A stretch of 64,000 nucleotides of DNA from Mesorhizobium sp. LMG 17147 (GCF_024297145.1 NZ_JANCTC010000009.1:124001-188000), one strand, 5' to 3'; counted from the first letter of the stretch, positions 7,275 to 16,369 are shown. Program-made: numbers and translations. Notes: generated by a model from the letters alone, not told the origin.

Positions 7275-8570
7275 GTGCTGAACAGTTTCCTGCTTTTTGC
7301 CGAAGCGGTTCTCTATTTCGGCATCATGGTCACGCTTTTCCGGTTCAGAGGCCGCATCGGCCTCGGCGTCTTTGTCTGCGCCCTTGGCGTCATGCATTTC
7401 CTGGAAACCTACCTCGCCAGCGTCTTCTACGTCGCGCTGCCGTTCGGCATGGTATCGCCGGGCTCGGCTGTGCTGTTTTCCGGCAAGCTGGTCATGCTTC
7501 TGTTGCTCTACATCAAGGAGGACGCGGCAACCGTCCGCCAGCCGATCTACGGCCTGCTGCTCGGCAATGCCCTGATGATCGGGCTCGTGCTGATCCTGCG
7601 CCTGCACGACATCGCACCGCTGCCCGGCGGCGGGCTTCCCGACATCGGCTTCATCGACGAGATGGGCTGGCTGATGGTGTGGGGCACGACGCTGCTGTTC
7701 GTCGACGCCATCCTGGTCATTCTGCTCTATGAAGAGCTCGGCAAATATCTGCGCAAGGCGCTTTTCACCCGCATCCTAGTCTGCGTCGCCTGCGTGCTCA
7801 CCTTCGACCAGGCAGGTTTTTTCACGGCGCTGCATTTCGTCACCGGTGCGCCGGTCGCCGTGTTTTTCGGCGGCTGGTTCGCCAAGATGGCAGCGGCCGT
7901 GGTCTACAGCACCATGCTGGTCGCCTATATCAGGTGGTTCGAGGCGCGGCAGGTGCCGGCGCCGCGCGGGCTTTCCGACATTTTCGACACGCTGACCTAT
8001 CGCGAGCGCTATGAGGCGCTGGTCGAGCATGTCGGTCGCGACGGCCTCACCGGCCTGCTCCACAGGGGGCGCTTCGACAGCGACGGCGAGGCCGCCGTGG
8101 CAACCAGCCTGCGGACCGCCAGGCCGCTCAGCCTGCTGATCATCGATGTCGACCACTTCAAATCGATCAACGACCGCTTCGGCCACGCCGAGGGCGACAG
8201 GGTGCTGAAAGCCCTGGCAATTTTGCTTGGCGAACTTGTCGGGACCGACGATCAATTGTTCAGAATCGGCGGCGAGGAATTCGCCATCCTCGGCTGGCGT
8301 CCGCAGCCGCTCGCCAGGCTGCTGGGCGAAACCGTCAGGCAAGCGGTCAAGATGTCCGCGAGCACCAGCCGGTTCGACATTACCGTCAGCGCCGGCATCT
8401 CGACGGTCAGCGAGACGACCCGTTGCCTTGCCGATCTCTTCGCGCTGGCCGACCAGCGTCTCTACAAGGCCAAATCCACGGGACGCGATCGCGTTGTCGG
8501 CGAACCGGGCGGCAACGAAGCAGACGGGCGCAACACATGGACCAGGCCGGAGCGCAGCGCCGGCGCGTAA
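7275..8570 (+). CDS. Membrane-bound diguanylate cyclase (GGDEF domain)
   Basis: The 431-residue protein has about seven hydrophobic segments in the first 225 residues, then a GGDEF domain. DVDHFKSINDRFGH is the metal/substrate region and GGEEF the active-site loop, so it should make cyclic di-GMP. The product-inhibition I-site (RxxD, five residues before GGEEF) is not present; the aligned residues are GTDD. The seven-helix N-terminus is probably a sensor or anchor; it faintly recalls VUT-type transporters but I cannot assign it. GTG 7275 is chosen because a GAGAGAG run lies upstream; the open frame extends further 5' without support. Confidence 0.85.
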   Translation: MLNSFLLFAEAVLYFGIMVTLFRFRGRIGLGVFVCALGVMHFLETYLASVFYVALPFGMVSPGSAVLFSGKLVMLLLLYIKEDAATVRQPIYGLLLGNALMIGLVLILRLHDIAPLPGGGLPDIGFIDEMGWLMVWGTTLLFVDAILVILLYEELGKYLRKALFTRILVCVACVLTFDQAGFFTALHFVTGAPVAVFFGGWFAKMAAAVVYSTMLVAYIRWFEARQVPAPRGLSDIFDTLTYRERYEALVEHVGRDGLTGLLHRGRFDSDGEAAVATSLRTARPLSLLIIDVDHFKSINDRFGHAEGDRVLKALAILLGELVGTDDQLFRIGGEEFAILGWRPQPLARLLGETVRQAVKMSASTSRFDITVSAGISTVSETTRCLADLFALADQRLYKAKSTGRDRVVGEPGGNEADGRNTWTRPERSAGA

Positions 8571-8597
8571 CGCTACCCTGGCCTGCGATTGGCTCAA

Positions 8598-9212
8598 TCA
8601 GGATTGTTTGCGCCGCTGCCATGCGCCTATCGCAACCGAAACCGCCATCAGCGCGATCGCCAGCCATTTCAACGCGGTAATAATCGGGCCGGCTTCGATG
8701 TCGTAGGCAATGAACAGAAGAGTGCCCGGTACCAGCAGGCCGCAGAGCACGAGCGTGATCCGGTTGATCTGCCATGACACTTTTGCCGCAAGCGCCTGAT
8801 CGCCGGGCACGGCGACAAGCGCGGCATGTAGCGACTTCGGCGCCACCAGCGCGGTCGAAAGACGCAGCGAAATCGGCAGGCCGATGCCGATGATCAGCAA
8901 GGCGCATGCCGCCAGGAGCAGCGAAAACTTGAGCGCACTGGTTTCGGCCGGTAGCGGGAACAGCAGCGCCGCCAGCGGCAGGAAGACACAGAATATCCGG
9001 AGCGCGGCGATGGCGATGAAGATCGCCGCGTTGACCAGCGTGAACAATTGGTACGTGCCGCCGCCGACGGGTTTGGCGAGCGTGGTCATACGCGCCCACT
9101 CCACTTCGGTGTAGGAAAAGCCCGGCCACTCCATATGGCCGTCGCGGATCGCCGTCATGCCCTTGGCCCAGAACGCCAACCGCGCCAGCGCGCCGCTCGG
9201 CACGCCACTCAT
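8598..9212 (-). CDS. Hypothetical membrane protein (four helices)
   Basis: A 204-residue protein I do not recognise. Four hydrophobic segments are visible: two between residues ~55 and 105 (LFTLVNAAIFIAIAALRIF and the segment after it), one around LLLAACALLIIGIGL and a C-terminal pair of short helices around ITLVLCGLLVPGTLLFIAYD and LKWLAIALMAVSVAIGA. The N-terminal ~45 residues are polar. ATG 9212 has AGGGAG six bases upstream. It lies between a cyclase gene on the other strand and the RNase T2 gene on the same strand, 72 bases from the latter. Confidence 0.6.
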   Translation of the reverse strand: MSGVPSGALARLAFWAKGMTAIRDGHMEWPGFSYTEVEWARMTTLAKPVGGGTYQLFTLVNAAIFIAIAALRIFCVFLPLAALLFPLPAETSALKFSLLLAACALLIIGIGLPISLRLSTALVAPKSLHAALVAVPGDQALAAKVSWQINRITLVLCGLLVPGTLLFIAYDIEAGPIITALKWLAIALMAVSVAIGAWQRRKQS

Positions 9213-9284
9213 CGCCACTCCCTATGAATGATGCCCCGGGATCATACCATCCCCGGTGCAAAGCGACAGTCGCGTACGGCCTGT

Positions 9285-10298
9285 TTACTGGAACCCGACG
9301 GCATCGACCGCGCCCTTCGGGCAGCCGGCCTTGGCTGTAGGCGCCGAGGCAAGCAGCAGCGCACCGAGCGAGGCGTTCGACGCAATCGGGCCGGTCAGGC
9401 CGAGCGTCAGCTCGCCGATCAGCCGCCTGCCGTTCGAGGGATCGACCACGCAGGAAACGCGGACCCGGTCGCCCGCGCCTTTGCCGAAGGTAACGTCGAA
9501 GGTGCTGCGGATCTGATCGGATGTCAGTTGCTTGCCGATGTTCTTGATGAAGAGATCGCGCACCGGCGAAGCATTCATCGCGCGCATCAGGTTCAAGGCG
9601 TCGGAGAAATACTCCTGCTGGCTCTTGCCGTAGCAGGTGCCGTGCTTGATCCACTCGTGCCTTTCGAGTGCGGACGCGGTGCCCGGCATCACCTGGTCGA
9701 GTTCCGATCGCGTTTTCGGGTCAAGGGTGACCGGCGGCAAATCCCGCCAGTGCGCCGGATCGTCATTCGCCTTGTCGCTTGCCGCGACCTGACAATAGAA
9801 ATTTCCATTCGGCTGCGGCCACAATCCATGCAAGGTGAAGTGGGTCGCATCGAAACCGGCGGCGGTCTGCGCCCGGCATTCGGTCTTGCTGGATTTGGTC
9901 TCGCAGAAAGCCGGCTGCCAGCTCAGCGCGAAGACATATTCCGGCTTTCCGGACGCCGATGGCTTGTTCGGCTCGGCAGGCGCCGGTGCAGCCGGCATCG
10001 TCGACGCGCTGCCGCCCGAAACGTGACCGCAGCTGATCTTGACCCAGCGGCGCTCCGGATCGGCGCCCGGCACGCGAATGAGATAGTGCGTGGGCGCGTC
10101 CTTGTTGCCGGCCAGCAGATCATAACTCTGACCAGCCGCGGTCGAGACATTGCCGGGATTCTTGCCGCTCTTGATCGCCTGCGTTGCCGGACAGGCGGCG
10201 TCGGCGACGAAAGAGCCGGTCATCTTCACATCGGCCCGCGCCGCGCTTGCGCCGCCAAACGCAAGAAACACCGCCCCCCATATCGCCCAAATCCGCAT
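9285..10298 (-). CDS. Periplasmic ribonuclease T2 family protein
   Basis: A 337-residue protein with an N-terminal signal peptide ending near ASAARA. Both RNase T2 active-site boxes are present: FTLHGLWPQ with His157 and HEWIKHGTC with His214, Glu215 and His219. Such enzymes cut single-stranded RNA through a 2',3'-cyclic intermediate and act in the periplasm or outside the cell, probably scavenging nucleotides. The first ~115 residues before the catalytic domain, with a proline-rich linker (PAAPAPAEPNKP), are an extra N-terminal part not needed for RNase T2. Cysteines are abundant, consistent with disulfides. Confidence 0.88.
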   Translation of the reverse strand: MRIWAIWGAVFLAFGGASAARADVKMTGSFVADAACPATQAIKSGKNPGNVSTAAGQSYDLLAGNKDAPTHYLIRVPGADPERRWVKISCGHVSGGSASTMPAAPAPAEPNKPSASGKPEYVFALSWQPAFCETKSSKTECRAQTAAGFDATHFTLHGLWPQPNGNFYCQVAASDKANDDPAHWRDLPPVTLDPKTRSELDQVMPGTASALERHEWIKHGTCYGKSQQEYFSDALNLMRAMNASPVRDLFIKNIGKQLTSDQIRSTFDVTFGKGAGDRVRVSCVVDPSNGRRLIGELTLGLTGPIASNASLGALLLASAPTAKAGCPKGAVDAVGFQ

Positions 10299-10417
10299 TC
10301 CGGCACTCCTCGTGAATCACGCCGCAAGCTAGAAACTTGCGACATGTCAGAATTACGATTTCTTTCGCCGGCCGTAAAAACAATCGCCAGCGCATTGAGA
10401 GGCTCCCGCGTGGTCGA

Positions 10418-10867
10418 TCAGGATCCGCCCGCCTCCACCCGTTCCGTCAGGGTGCGCAGCAGATCAAGCGAGGCTTTCAGCGCGTCGGCGTCCATACCCT
10501 CCGAAACGCGGTTCGCCCAAACATGCTGGCGTGTGCCGATATTCTCGACCGCTCCCCGGCCGGCATCGGTTATTGACAACAGCTTGGCGCGGCGATGCGC
10601 CGGGTTGTCGGCGTAGGCGGCAAGCCCCTCCGCAGCCAGTATGTCGGCCAGCCGCTGCACACTCTGACGGGCGAGACCCATGTCGCGGGCGATGTCGGCC
10701 ACAGATTTCGGCTCCTTCAAAACTGCACCCAAAACCTGCCAGCGCGCTGCCGTCAGCCCGGTTGGAGCGGCCAGCCGGTCGGCCGCATCCAGAAAACGGC
10801 CGTTCATCCTGAACACGGCAAGCACCAGTTCGGTGAGCACATTTGCCGCTTCGGTCCTGGTCGTCAT
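10418..10867 (-). CDS. MarR-family transcriptional regulator
   Basis: A 149-residue winged-helix protein with the MarR layout: dimer helices at both ends, the helix-turn-helix around SVADIARDMGLARQSVQRLA and the wing around NPAHRRAKLLSITDAGR. Its ATG overlaps the stop of the hydrolase gene (ATGA, 10864-10867), so the hydrolase is translated first and the regulator second in one operon. Two MarR-like palindromes in front of the operon (11796-11813 and 11822-11841) suggest self-repression. The ligand is unknown, though the hydrolase substrate is an obvious candidate. Confidence 0.88.
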   Translation of the reverse strand: MTTRTEAANVLTELVLAVFRMNGRFLDAADRLAAPTGLTAARWQVLGAVLKEPKSVADIARDMGLARQSVQRLADILAAEGLAAYADNPAHRRAKLLSITDAGRGAVENIGTRQHVWANRVSEGMDADALKASLDLLRTLTERVEAGGS

Positions 10868-11772
10868 TTCTGGCCGGCCTCGATGGTCGCGACGAAACTA
10901 TTAACGGCTTCGGCTACGACCTCGGGCTTGTCAAGCATCACCCAATGGCCGCTGCCCGCCACGATCTGGCGCGGAATGTCCGTGCGCAACCGGTAAAGCG
11001 CGGCTGGAGTGTCACTGGCCTCCGTAGCCAATACGAACATAGGCCCACGATACGCATCGAGTGCCGGCTCCGGGTTCCATTCGGCCAGTGCCTTGCCGAC
11101 ACCTGCCCTCGCGGCCGGATCGACCACTGCCGCATCGGCCAGAACACGCTGGCGAACAGCTGCGTTAGGGCCGGCAATCGACGTGTAATAGGCGTTCAGG
11201 ACATCACGGCCTTGCGGACCGGCCAGATCGCGGACAAAGCCGTCACGAATCGCCTGCGGCAGCGCACGAGGATCGGTCGCCGGGTCGACGAGCAAGACAC
11301 CGGCGACCCGGTCGGCATGGCTGGCGGCATAAGCGAGCGCCACGCCACCGCCGCCGCTGTGCGCGACAATGAGAAACCGCTTCAGGCCAAACGCGTCGGC
11401 CACGGCACCGACATCCATTGCACGACCGTCATAACCATAGTCACCGTCCTGCGCCGGCGCGGAGGCGCCATGACCGCGAAAATCGAAGGCTACCGCCTCG
11501 CGGCCTTCGACGGAGAGCTGCATCACCCGGTCCCAGTGGGAAGCGCGGCTGCAATCTCCATGCAGGAACATGATCGGCAGGCCATTGCCGGCCTTGATCC
11601 TATAAGTGGCAAGCTGGCCTTGCGGGCCTGGAACAGTGGACGTCATCATGGTCATCTCCCTGGTTTCCTGACTGAACGCAGCAATCCCTGACAACAGGGT
11701 GGCCGTCGTGAAGGCGAAGCCCGCCAGCAAGATTGCACGCCGCGAAATGGCCCCGGTGGTTTTGACAGTCAT
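10864..11772 (-). CDS. Alpha/beta hydrolase with Tat-like export signal
   Basis: A 302-residue alpha/beta hydrolase. The N-terminus carries SRRAILLAGFAFTTAT, a twin-arginine-type export signal. The fold shows FLHGDC (oxyanion region), FDFRGHGAS, the nucleophile elbow AHSGGG with Ser139, an acid near LLVDPATDP and a late His in GSGHWVMLDKPE. It should act in the periplasm on an ester or similar bond; the substrate cannot be read from sequence. It is the first gene of an operon with the MarR regulator and has the two palindromic operators directly upstream. Confidence 0.8.
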   Translation of the reverse strand: MTVKTTGAISRRAILLAGFAFTTATLLSGIAAFSQETREMTMMTSTVPGPQGQLATYRIKAGNGLPIMFLHGDCSRASHWDRVMQLSVEGREAVAFDFRGHGASAPAQDGDYGYDGRAMDVGAVADAFGLKRFLIVAHSGGGGVALAYAASHADRVAGVLLVDPATDPRALPQAIRDGFVRDLAGPQGRDVLNAYYTSIAGPNAAVRQRVLADAAVVDPAARAGVGKALAEWNPEPALDAYRGPMFVLATEASDTPAALYRLRTDIPRQIVAGSGHWVMLDKPEVVAEAVNSFVATIEAGQK

Positions 11773-11795
11773 ACCCGCAATCTGCCGCTGACAAT

Positions 11796-11813
11796 TTGAC
11801 AGTATGCTGTCAT
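11796..11813. promoter_or_regulatory. MarR-type operator, distal imperfect copy
   Basis: TTGACAGTATGCTGTCAT is an imperfect copy of the perfect palindrome at 11822-11841; the two centres are 27 bases apart, roughly on the same DNA face range used by paired MarR dimers. It sits 23 bases upstream of the hydrolase start. Confidence 0.65.
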
Positions 11814-11821
11814 GTAATCAC

Positions 11822-11841
11822 ATTGACAGCATGCTGTCAAT
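11822..11841. promoter_or_regulatory. MarR-type operator, perfect 20-bp palindrome
   Basis: ATTGACAGCATGCTGTCAAT is a perfect 20-bp inverted repeat. It lies between the divergent hydrolase/MarR operon and the lipase-like gene at 11916, so one regulator could control both directions. Binding is inferred from symmetry, repetition and position. Confidence 0.7.
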
Positions 11842-11915
11842 TGCCGTCGAATGGGTACCTACGTCTCTTGACCTCGATCGCCGCGTCGCCCAACAGTCGC
11901 CGACTGGAGCGAGAC

Positions 11916-12851
11916 ATGCCATTTGACAAGCAGAGGATGCTGGCATCGCCGACCGGCGCCGAGCTCAACCTTTATGTGAAACACGCCACCGGCCAACCGC
12001 ACGCCATTGTCCAGATCAATCACGGGCTGGCCGAGCACGCGGCGCGCTATGCCCGCTTCGCCGATTTCCTCGGCGAGCGCGGCTACCAGGTCTACGCGCA
12101 CGACCACCGTGGCCATGGCGCCACCAAGGGACCCGATGCGCCACCTGGCAGGTTCGCCGATGCGGATGGCGGTGCCAAGGTCATCGCCGATGTCGCTGCC
12201 GTCCATGATCTCATCGCCAGGGAACAACCTGGCCTGCCGGTCATCGTCTTCGGCCACTCCTTGGGCGCGTCGGTCGCGCTGAACTTTGTCCTCCGCCACT
12301 CGGCGCGCATCCATGCCGCCGCGATCTGGAACGGCAATTTCTCGGCCGGACTGCTCGGCCAAATCGCGCTGGGCGTGCTTGCCTGGGAAAGGTTCCGGCT
12401 TGGCTCAGACGTGCCGTCGCGCATGCTGCCCCGGCTGACGTTCCGGGCCTGGGGCAAGGCAGTGCCCGATCGCCGGACGCCATTCGACTGGCTGTCGCGC
12501 GATGCCGCCGAAGTCGAGAAATACATCGCCGACCCGCTCTGCGGCTGGGACGCATCGGTGTCGATGTGGCAGGACATCGTCATGATGACGCTGCATTGCG
12601 GCAGCGACCGCAATTTTTCCGGCGTGCGGCGCGACCTGTTCGTCAATCTGGTCGGAGGCGAGGAGGATCCGGCCTCGGACGGCGGCAAGGCGGTCAGCCA
12701 TCTTGCCGGCCGAATGCACATGATGGGCTTTTCGAATCTCGTTTCAAAGGTTTACGCCAAAACCCGCCACGAAAGCCTGAACGAGATCAACCGAAACATC
12801 ATCATGGAGGATTTTGCCGCCTGGGCCGACCGCGTGCTGAGGGCACAGTGA
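11916..12851 (+). CDS. Alpha/beta hydrolase, monoacylglycerol lipase / lysophospholipase-like
   Basis: The 311-residue cytoplasmic protein has the serine-hydrolase pattern of the Hydrolase_4 (lysophospholipase L2/monoglyceride lipase) group: INHGLAEHAARYARFADFL, HDHRGHGAT, nucleophile GHSLGA with Ser115, an acid in GGEEDPAS and a histidine in TRHESLNEI. It has no signal peptide. ATG 11916 is chosen because GGAGCGAG lies just before it and earlier in-frame codons run through the operator region. It is divergent from the MarR/hydrolase operon and may share its operators. The substrate is probably a lipid ester. Confidence 0.82.
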   Translation: MPFDKQRMLASPTGAELNLYVKHATGQPHAIVQINHGLAEHAARYARFADFLGERGYQVYAHDHRGHGATKGPDAPPGRFADADGGAKVIADVAAVHDLIAREQPGLPVIVFGHSLGASVALNFVLRHSARIHAAAIWNGNFSAGLLGQIALGVLAWERFRLGSDVPSRMLPRLTFRAWGKAVPDRRTPFDWLSRDAAEVEKYIADPLCGWDASVSMWQDIVMMTLHCGSDRNFSGVRRDLFVNLVGGEEDPASDGGKAVSHLAGRMHMMGFSNLVSKVYAKTRHESLNEINRNIIMEDFAAWADRVLRAQ

Positions 12852-12929
12852 TACTGGCCCATTGCAAGGGCCGTGACAGCGGCGCGCGGGATTGATAGAG
12901 GCTGCGCTTTCGACCAACCATGGTGATCC

Positions 12930-14105
12930 ATGACTGAGCCGCCGCTCAAAGGCATCCGCGTCATCGAACTCGCACGCATCCTTGCCGGGCCATGGGCCGG
13001 ACAGCTGCTTGCCGACCTCGGCGCCGACGTGATCAAGGTCGAGAGCCCGGACGGCGGCGACGACACCCGCAAATGGGGACCGCCCTTCGTCATCGGCCAT
13101 GACGGCGAGAACCTTTCGGCCGCTTATTACCATTCCTGCAACCGCGGCAAGCGCTCCATCGCCATCGACTTCTCGACGCCCGAGGGTGCCGAGACGGTGC
13201 GCCGGCTGGTCGCGACATCGGATGTGCTGATCGAAAACTTCAAGGTCGGCGGACTGAAGAAATACGGCCTCGACTATGACAGCCTGAGGAAAATCAACCC
13301 ACGGCTGATCTATTGCTCGATCACCGGTTTTGGCCAGTCGGGGCCGTACGCGCCGCGCGCCGGCTATGATTTCATCATCCAGGGCATGGCCGGCATGATG
13401 TCGATCACCGGCGAAGCCGGGCGCGAACCGCAAAAGGCGGGCGTCGCTATATCGGATGTTTTCACCGGGCTTTATTCGGTCATCGCCATCCAGGCGGCGC
13501 TTCGCCATGCCGAGAAGGCCGGCGAAGGCCAGCATATCGACATGGCGCTCTACGACACCCAGATCTCGACGCTCGGCAACCAGAACCTCAACTACCTCGT
13601 CTCCGGACAGTCGCCGGTGCAGATGGGCAATGCGCATATGAACATCGCGCCCTACGAAGTGGTGCCGGTGAAAAATGGCCACATCATCCTGGCGGTCGGC
13701 AATGACGGCCAGTTCGCAAAGTTCTGCGGTGCCGTCGGCCTCGACGAGCTGGCGTCGAACCCTGACTTCGCCACCAATCCCGCCCGCGTCGCCAACCGGG
13801 CGAAGCTGCGCGACCGCATAATAGAGGCGCTGAAGGCCTTCGATCGCGATCCGCTGCTGGCCAGGCTCGAAGCCGCCGGCGTGCCGGCCAGCCCGATCAA
13901 CAACATAGGCCAGATGTTTGCCGACCCGCAGACTATCGCGCGCGGCATGCGGCTCGACCTCGATGACGGCCACGGCAATCTCTTGCCCTCGGTGCGGGCG
14001 CCGATGGTCATGTCCGGCACGCCGCTGGTCTATGAACGTCCGTCACCGCGTCTCGGCGAACACACCGAAGAAATCCTTGCCGAACTGGAGAGGTCAGGAA
14101 AATGA
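12930..14105 (+). CDS. Class III (CaiB/BaiF) acyl-CoA transferase
   Basis: A 391-residue CoA-transferase of the CaiB/BaiF family, the family of formyl-CoA:oxalate transferase and alpha-methylacyl-CoA racemase. Visible signatures are RILAGPWAGQLLADLGADVIK near the start, GFGQSGPYAPRAGYDFI at about 134-149 and Asp176 in GVAISDVFTG, which aligns with the aspartate that forms the aspartyl-CoA anhydride in this family. Its stop overlaps the start of a TPP-dependent enzyme (ATGA), so the two probably work on one pathway. The acyl group is not known. Confidence 0.85.
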   Translation: MTEPPLKGIRVIELARILAGPWAGQLLADLGADVIKVESPDGGDDTRKWGPPFVIGHDGENLSAAYYHSCNRGKRSIAIDFSTPEGAETVRRLVATSDVLIENFKVGGLKKYGLDYDSLRKINPRLIYCSITGFGQSGPYAPRAGYDFIIQGMAGMMSITGEAGREPQKAGVAISDVFTGLYSVIAIQAALRHAEKAGEGQHIDMALYDTQISTLGNQNLNYLVSGQSPVQMGNAHMNIAPYEVVPVKNGHIILAVGNDGQFAKFCGAVGLDELASNPDFATNPARVANRAKLRDRIIEALKAFDRDPLLARLEAAGVPASPINNIGQMFADPQTIARGMRLDLDDGHGNLLPSVRAPMVMSGTPLVYERPSPRLGEHTEEILAELERSGK

Positions 14106-15751
14106 AGACCGGCGGACAACTCATCGTCGATGCGCTCGAAACCAACGGAACGGACCGTATCTATTGCGTACCCGGCGAATCCTATCTGGCGGTGCTCGAC
14201 GCGCTGCATGATTCACCGATCCGCACCATCGTCTGCCGCCAGGAGGGTGGTGCCGCGATGATGGCCGACTGCCACGGCCGCCTGACCGGCAGGCCCGGCA
14301 TCTGCTTCGTCACCCGCGGCCCCGGCGCCACCAATGCCTCGGCCGGCATCCACATCGCGATGCAGGATTCGGTCCCCCTCATCCTGTTCATCGGCCAGGT
14401 CGCCAGCCACGCCAAGGGGCGCGAGGCCTTCCAGGAGGTCGACTACGTCAGGTTCTTCGGCGATATCGCCAAATGGGTGGTCGAGATCGACGACGCCGCA
14501 CGCATCCCTGAATTCGTCACGCGGGCCTTTTCGGTGGCGACCTCCGGCCGGCCCGGCCCGGTCGTCATCTCGCTGCCCGAGGACATGCTGACCAGCCTCG
14601 CCGAGGCACCGGAAGCCCAGCATTACACCCCTGTCGAGACGCGGCCCGGCGAAGTCGAGCTCGACGCGCTGGAAGGGTTGCTCAACAAGGCAAAGCGGCC
14701 CTTCGTCATCCTCGGCGGTACGCGCTGGGACGCGCCGGCCGTTGCACGGATGCGGACGATAGCCGAAGCCTGGTCGCTGCCGGTCGGCTGCTCCTTCCGC
14801 CGCCAGATGCTGTTCGACCATCTCCACCCGAACTATGCCGGCGATGTCGGCATCGGGATCAACCCCAAGGTAGCAACCGCCATCAAGCAGGCCGACCTTG
14901 TGCTGCTCATCGGCGGCCGTATGGGCGAGATGCCGTCATCCGACTACACGCTGCTGAAGAGCCCCTACCCCGACCAGACACTGGTCCATGTCCATGCCGA
15001 CGCCGGCGAGCTCGGCCGCGTCTACCGGCCGGCGCTGGCGATTAATGCCTCGCCTGCCGCTTTCGTCGAAGCCTTTGCCCGACGCAAGCCGGCCGCGGGG
15101 CCGGTGTGGGCGGCTGAGGCAGCGAAGCTGCACGCCGCTTATCTCGACTGGTCGACGCCTCCGGAGAGCGGCCCCGGCACCGTCCAGATGGGGCCGATCA
15201 TGAATTATCTCGAAACGATGCTGCCTGACGACGCCATCCTCACCAACGGTGCCGGCAACTACGCCACCTGGGTGCATCGTTACCATCGCTTCCGGCGTTT
15301 CGGCACGCAGGCAGCACCCACATCCGGCTCGATGGGCTACGGCACGCCGGCGGCGGTCGCCGCCAAGCAGCTTTTCCCCGACCGCGACGTGATCGCCTTC
15401 GCCGGCGACGGCTGTTTCCTGATGAACGGCCAGGAATTCGCCACCGCCGTACAATACGCACTGCCGATCATCGTCGTTGTCGTCAACAACGGCATCTACG
15501 GCACGATCCGCATGCACCAGGAGCGCGAATATCCCGGCCGTGTCGTCGCCACGGATCTGAAAAATCCCGACTTCGCGGCGCTCGCGCGTGCCTATGGTGG
15601 TCATGGCGAAACAGTCGAGAAGACCGCCGACTTCGCGCCGGCCTTTGAACGCGCCCGCGCCAGCGGCAAACCGTCGATCGTCGAGATCAGGCTCGATCCC
15701 GAGGCAATCACGCCGACGCGGACCATGACCCAGATACGGGACGGGGCCTAA
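14102..15751 (+). CDS. Thiamine-pyrophosphate-dependent enzyme, acetolactate synthase-like
   Basis: A 549-residue protein with the three-domain layout of the acetohydroxyacid synthase / oxalyl-CoA decarboxylase superfamily. The cofactor-activating glutamate is Glu48 in CRQEGGAAMMADCHGR, and the TPP/Mg motif runs GDGCFLMNGQEF to VVNNGIYG. It is not a typical IlvB, since no small subunit gene is present. Coupling to a CoA-transferase recalls the frc-oxc oxalate pair and the 2-hydroxyacyl-CoA lyases, so a decarboxylase or lyase on a CoA ester is possible, but this is only context. Confidence 0.78.
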   Translation: MKTGGQLIVDALETNGTDRIYCVPGESYLAVLDALHDSPIRTIVCRQEGGAAMMADCHGRLTGRPGICFVTRGPGATNASAGIHIAMQDSVPLILFIGQVASHAKGREAFQEVDYVRFFGDIAKWVVEIDDAARIPEFVTRAFSVATSGRPGPVVISLPEDMLTSLAEAPEAQHYTPVETRPGEVELDALEGLLNKAKRPFVILGGTRWDAPAVARMRTIAEAWSLPVGCSFRRQMLFDHLHPNYAGDVGIGINPKVATAIKQADLVLLIGGRMGEMPSSDYTLLKSPYPDQTLVHVHADAGELGRVYRPALAINASPAAFVEAFARRKPAAGPVWAAEAAKLHAAYLDWSTPPESGPGTVQMGPIMNYLETMLPDDAILTNGAGNYATWVHRYHRFRRFGTQAAPTSGSMGYGTPAAVAAKQLFPDRDVIAFAGDGCFLMNGQEFATAVQYALPIIVVVVNNGIYGTIRMHQEREYPGRVVATDLKNPDFAALARAYGGHGETVEKTADFAPAFERARASGKPSIVEIRLDPEAITPTRTMTQIRDGA

Positions 15752-15820
15752 GCGCCAAAGGGATAGGTCGAATTCCCTTCCCAAACTTCAACAGGTTGAT
15801 ACAGCGCTATGATCGCTGCG

Positions 15821-16273
15821 CTACATCGTCGATGGCGCCTTTTCGATCTGCCCGCGGATCTCGCCATCCGCGTGGGCCGCGGTGTGGATGTTGACGTAGT
15901 ACTTGCCCGCCTCCAAATCGGTCGCCTGGGCATCGGTCAACGTCGCCGAGCCCTTGATCGGGCTCCTCAGCTTGCCTTCGAACGGTATCACCGGGTCGGC
16001 GTTTTCGCCCTTTGCCGCCGGGCCGTGAATGTGTGCGGCCTTCGCCGGCCCGCTGAGGCCGGAATATCTCACTGTCCAGCTGAGTTTCTTGGTTGTGGTG
16101 TTGAACCTGAGCGTGGCGGTGCCCTTGCCCTTCGTTGTGACGGGCGGGCTCTGCTGAGCGCCATCGAGCGTCGCAGTCATCTTTATGGTTTCGGCCAGGG
16201 CCGGTGAAGCAGAGAAGATGGCTGCAGAAATGGCCAGCGCCGAAAGCATCGGCGTGAAGGACTGGATGCGCAT
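15821..16273 (-). CDS. Secreted CHRD domain-containing protein
   Basis: A 150-residue protein with a clear signal peptide ending at PALA|ETIK. The remainder is one CHRD domain: AQQSPPVTTKGKGTATLRF, AAHIHGPAAKGENADPVIPF and YYVNIHTAAHADGEIRGQI, with the histidine-rich strands typical of the family. CHRD domains occur in chordin and in many bacterial secreted proteins; the function is unknown. ATG 16273 is chosen because CGGAGG lies six bases upstream. A strong bidirectional hairpin at 16370-16396 separates it from the ABC binding-protein gene. Confidence 0.85.
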   Translation of the reverse strand: MRIQSFTPMLSALAISAAIFSASPALAETIKMTATLDGAQQSPPVTTKGKGTATLRFNTTTKKLSWTVRYSGLSGPAKAAHIHGPAAKGENADPVIPFEGKLRSPIKGSATLTDAQATDLEAGKYYVNIHTAAHADGEIRGQIEKAPSTM

Positions 16274-16369
16274 GGAAACCTCCGTTGTGACACCCTTGAG
16301 GCGGATGCACCGGCACAACGATTTTGCGAGCGGATGTTTCCGCCGGTAACGTTCATTTTACATCCCACT

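Noticed and set aside
9224..9245. An ATGAT...ATCAT inverted repeat between the membrane protein and RNase T2 genes
   Set aside because: Only five paired bases around a mismatched GC core; too weak to call an operator.
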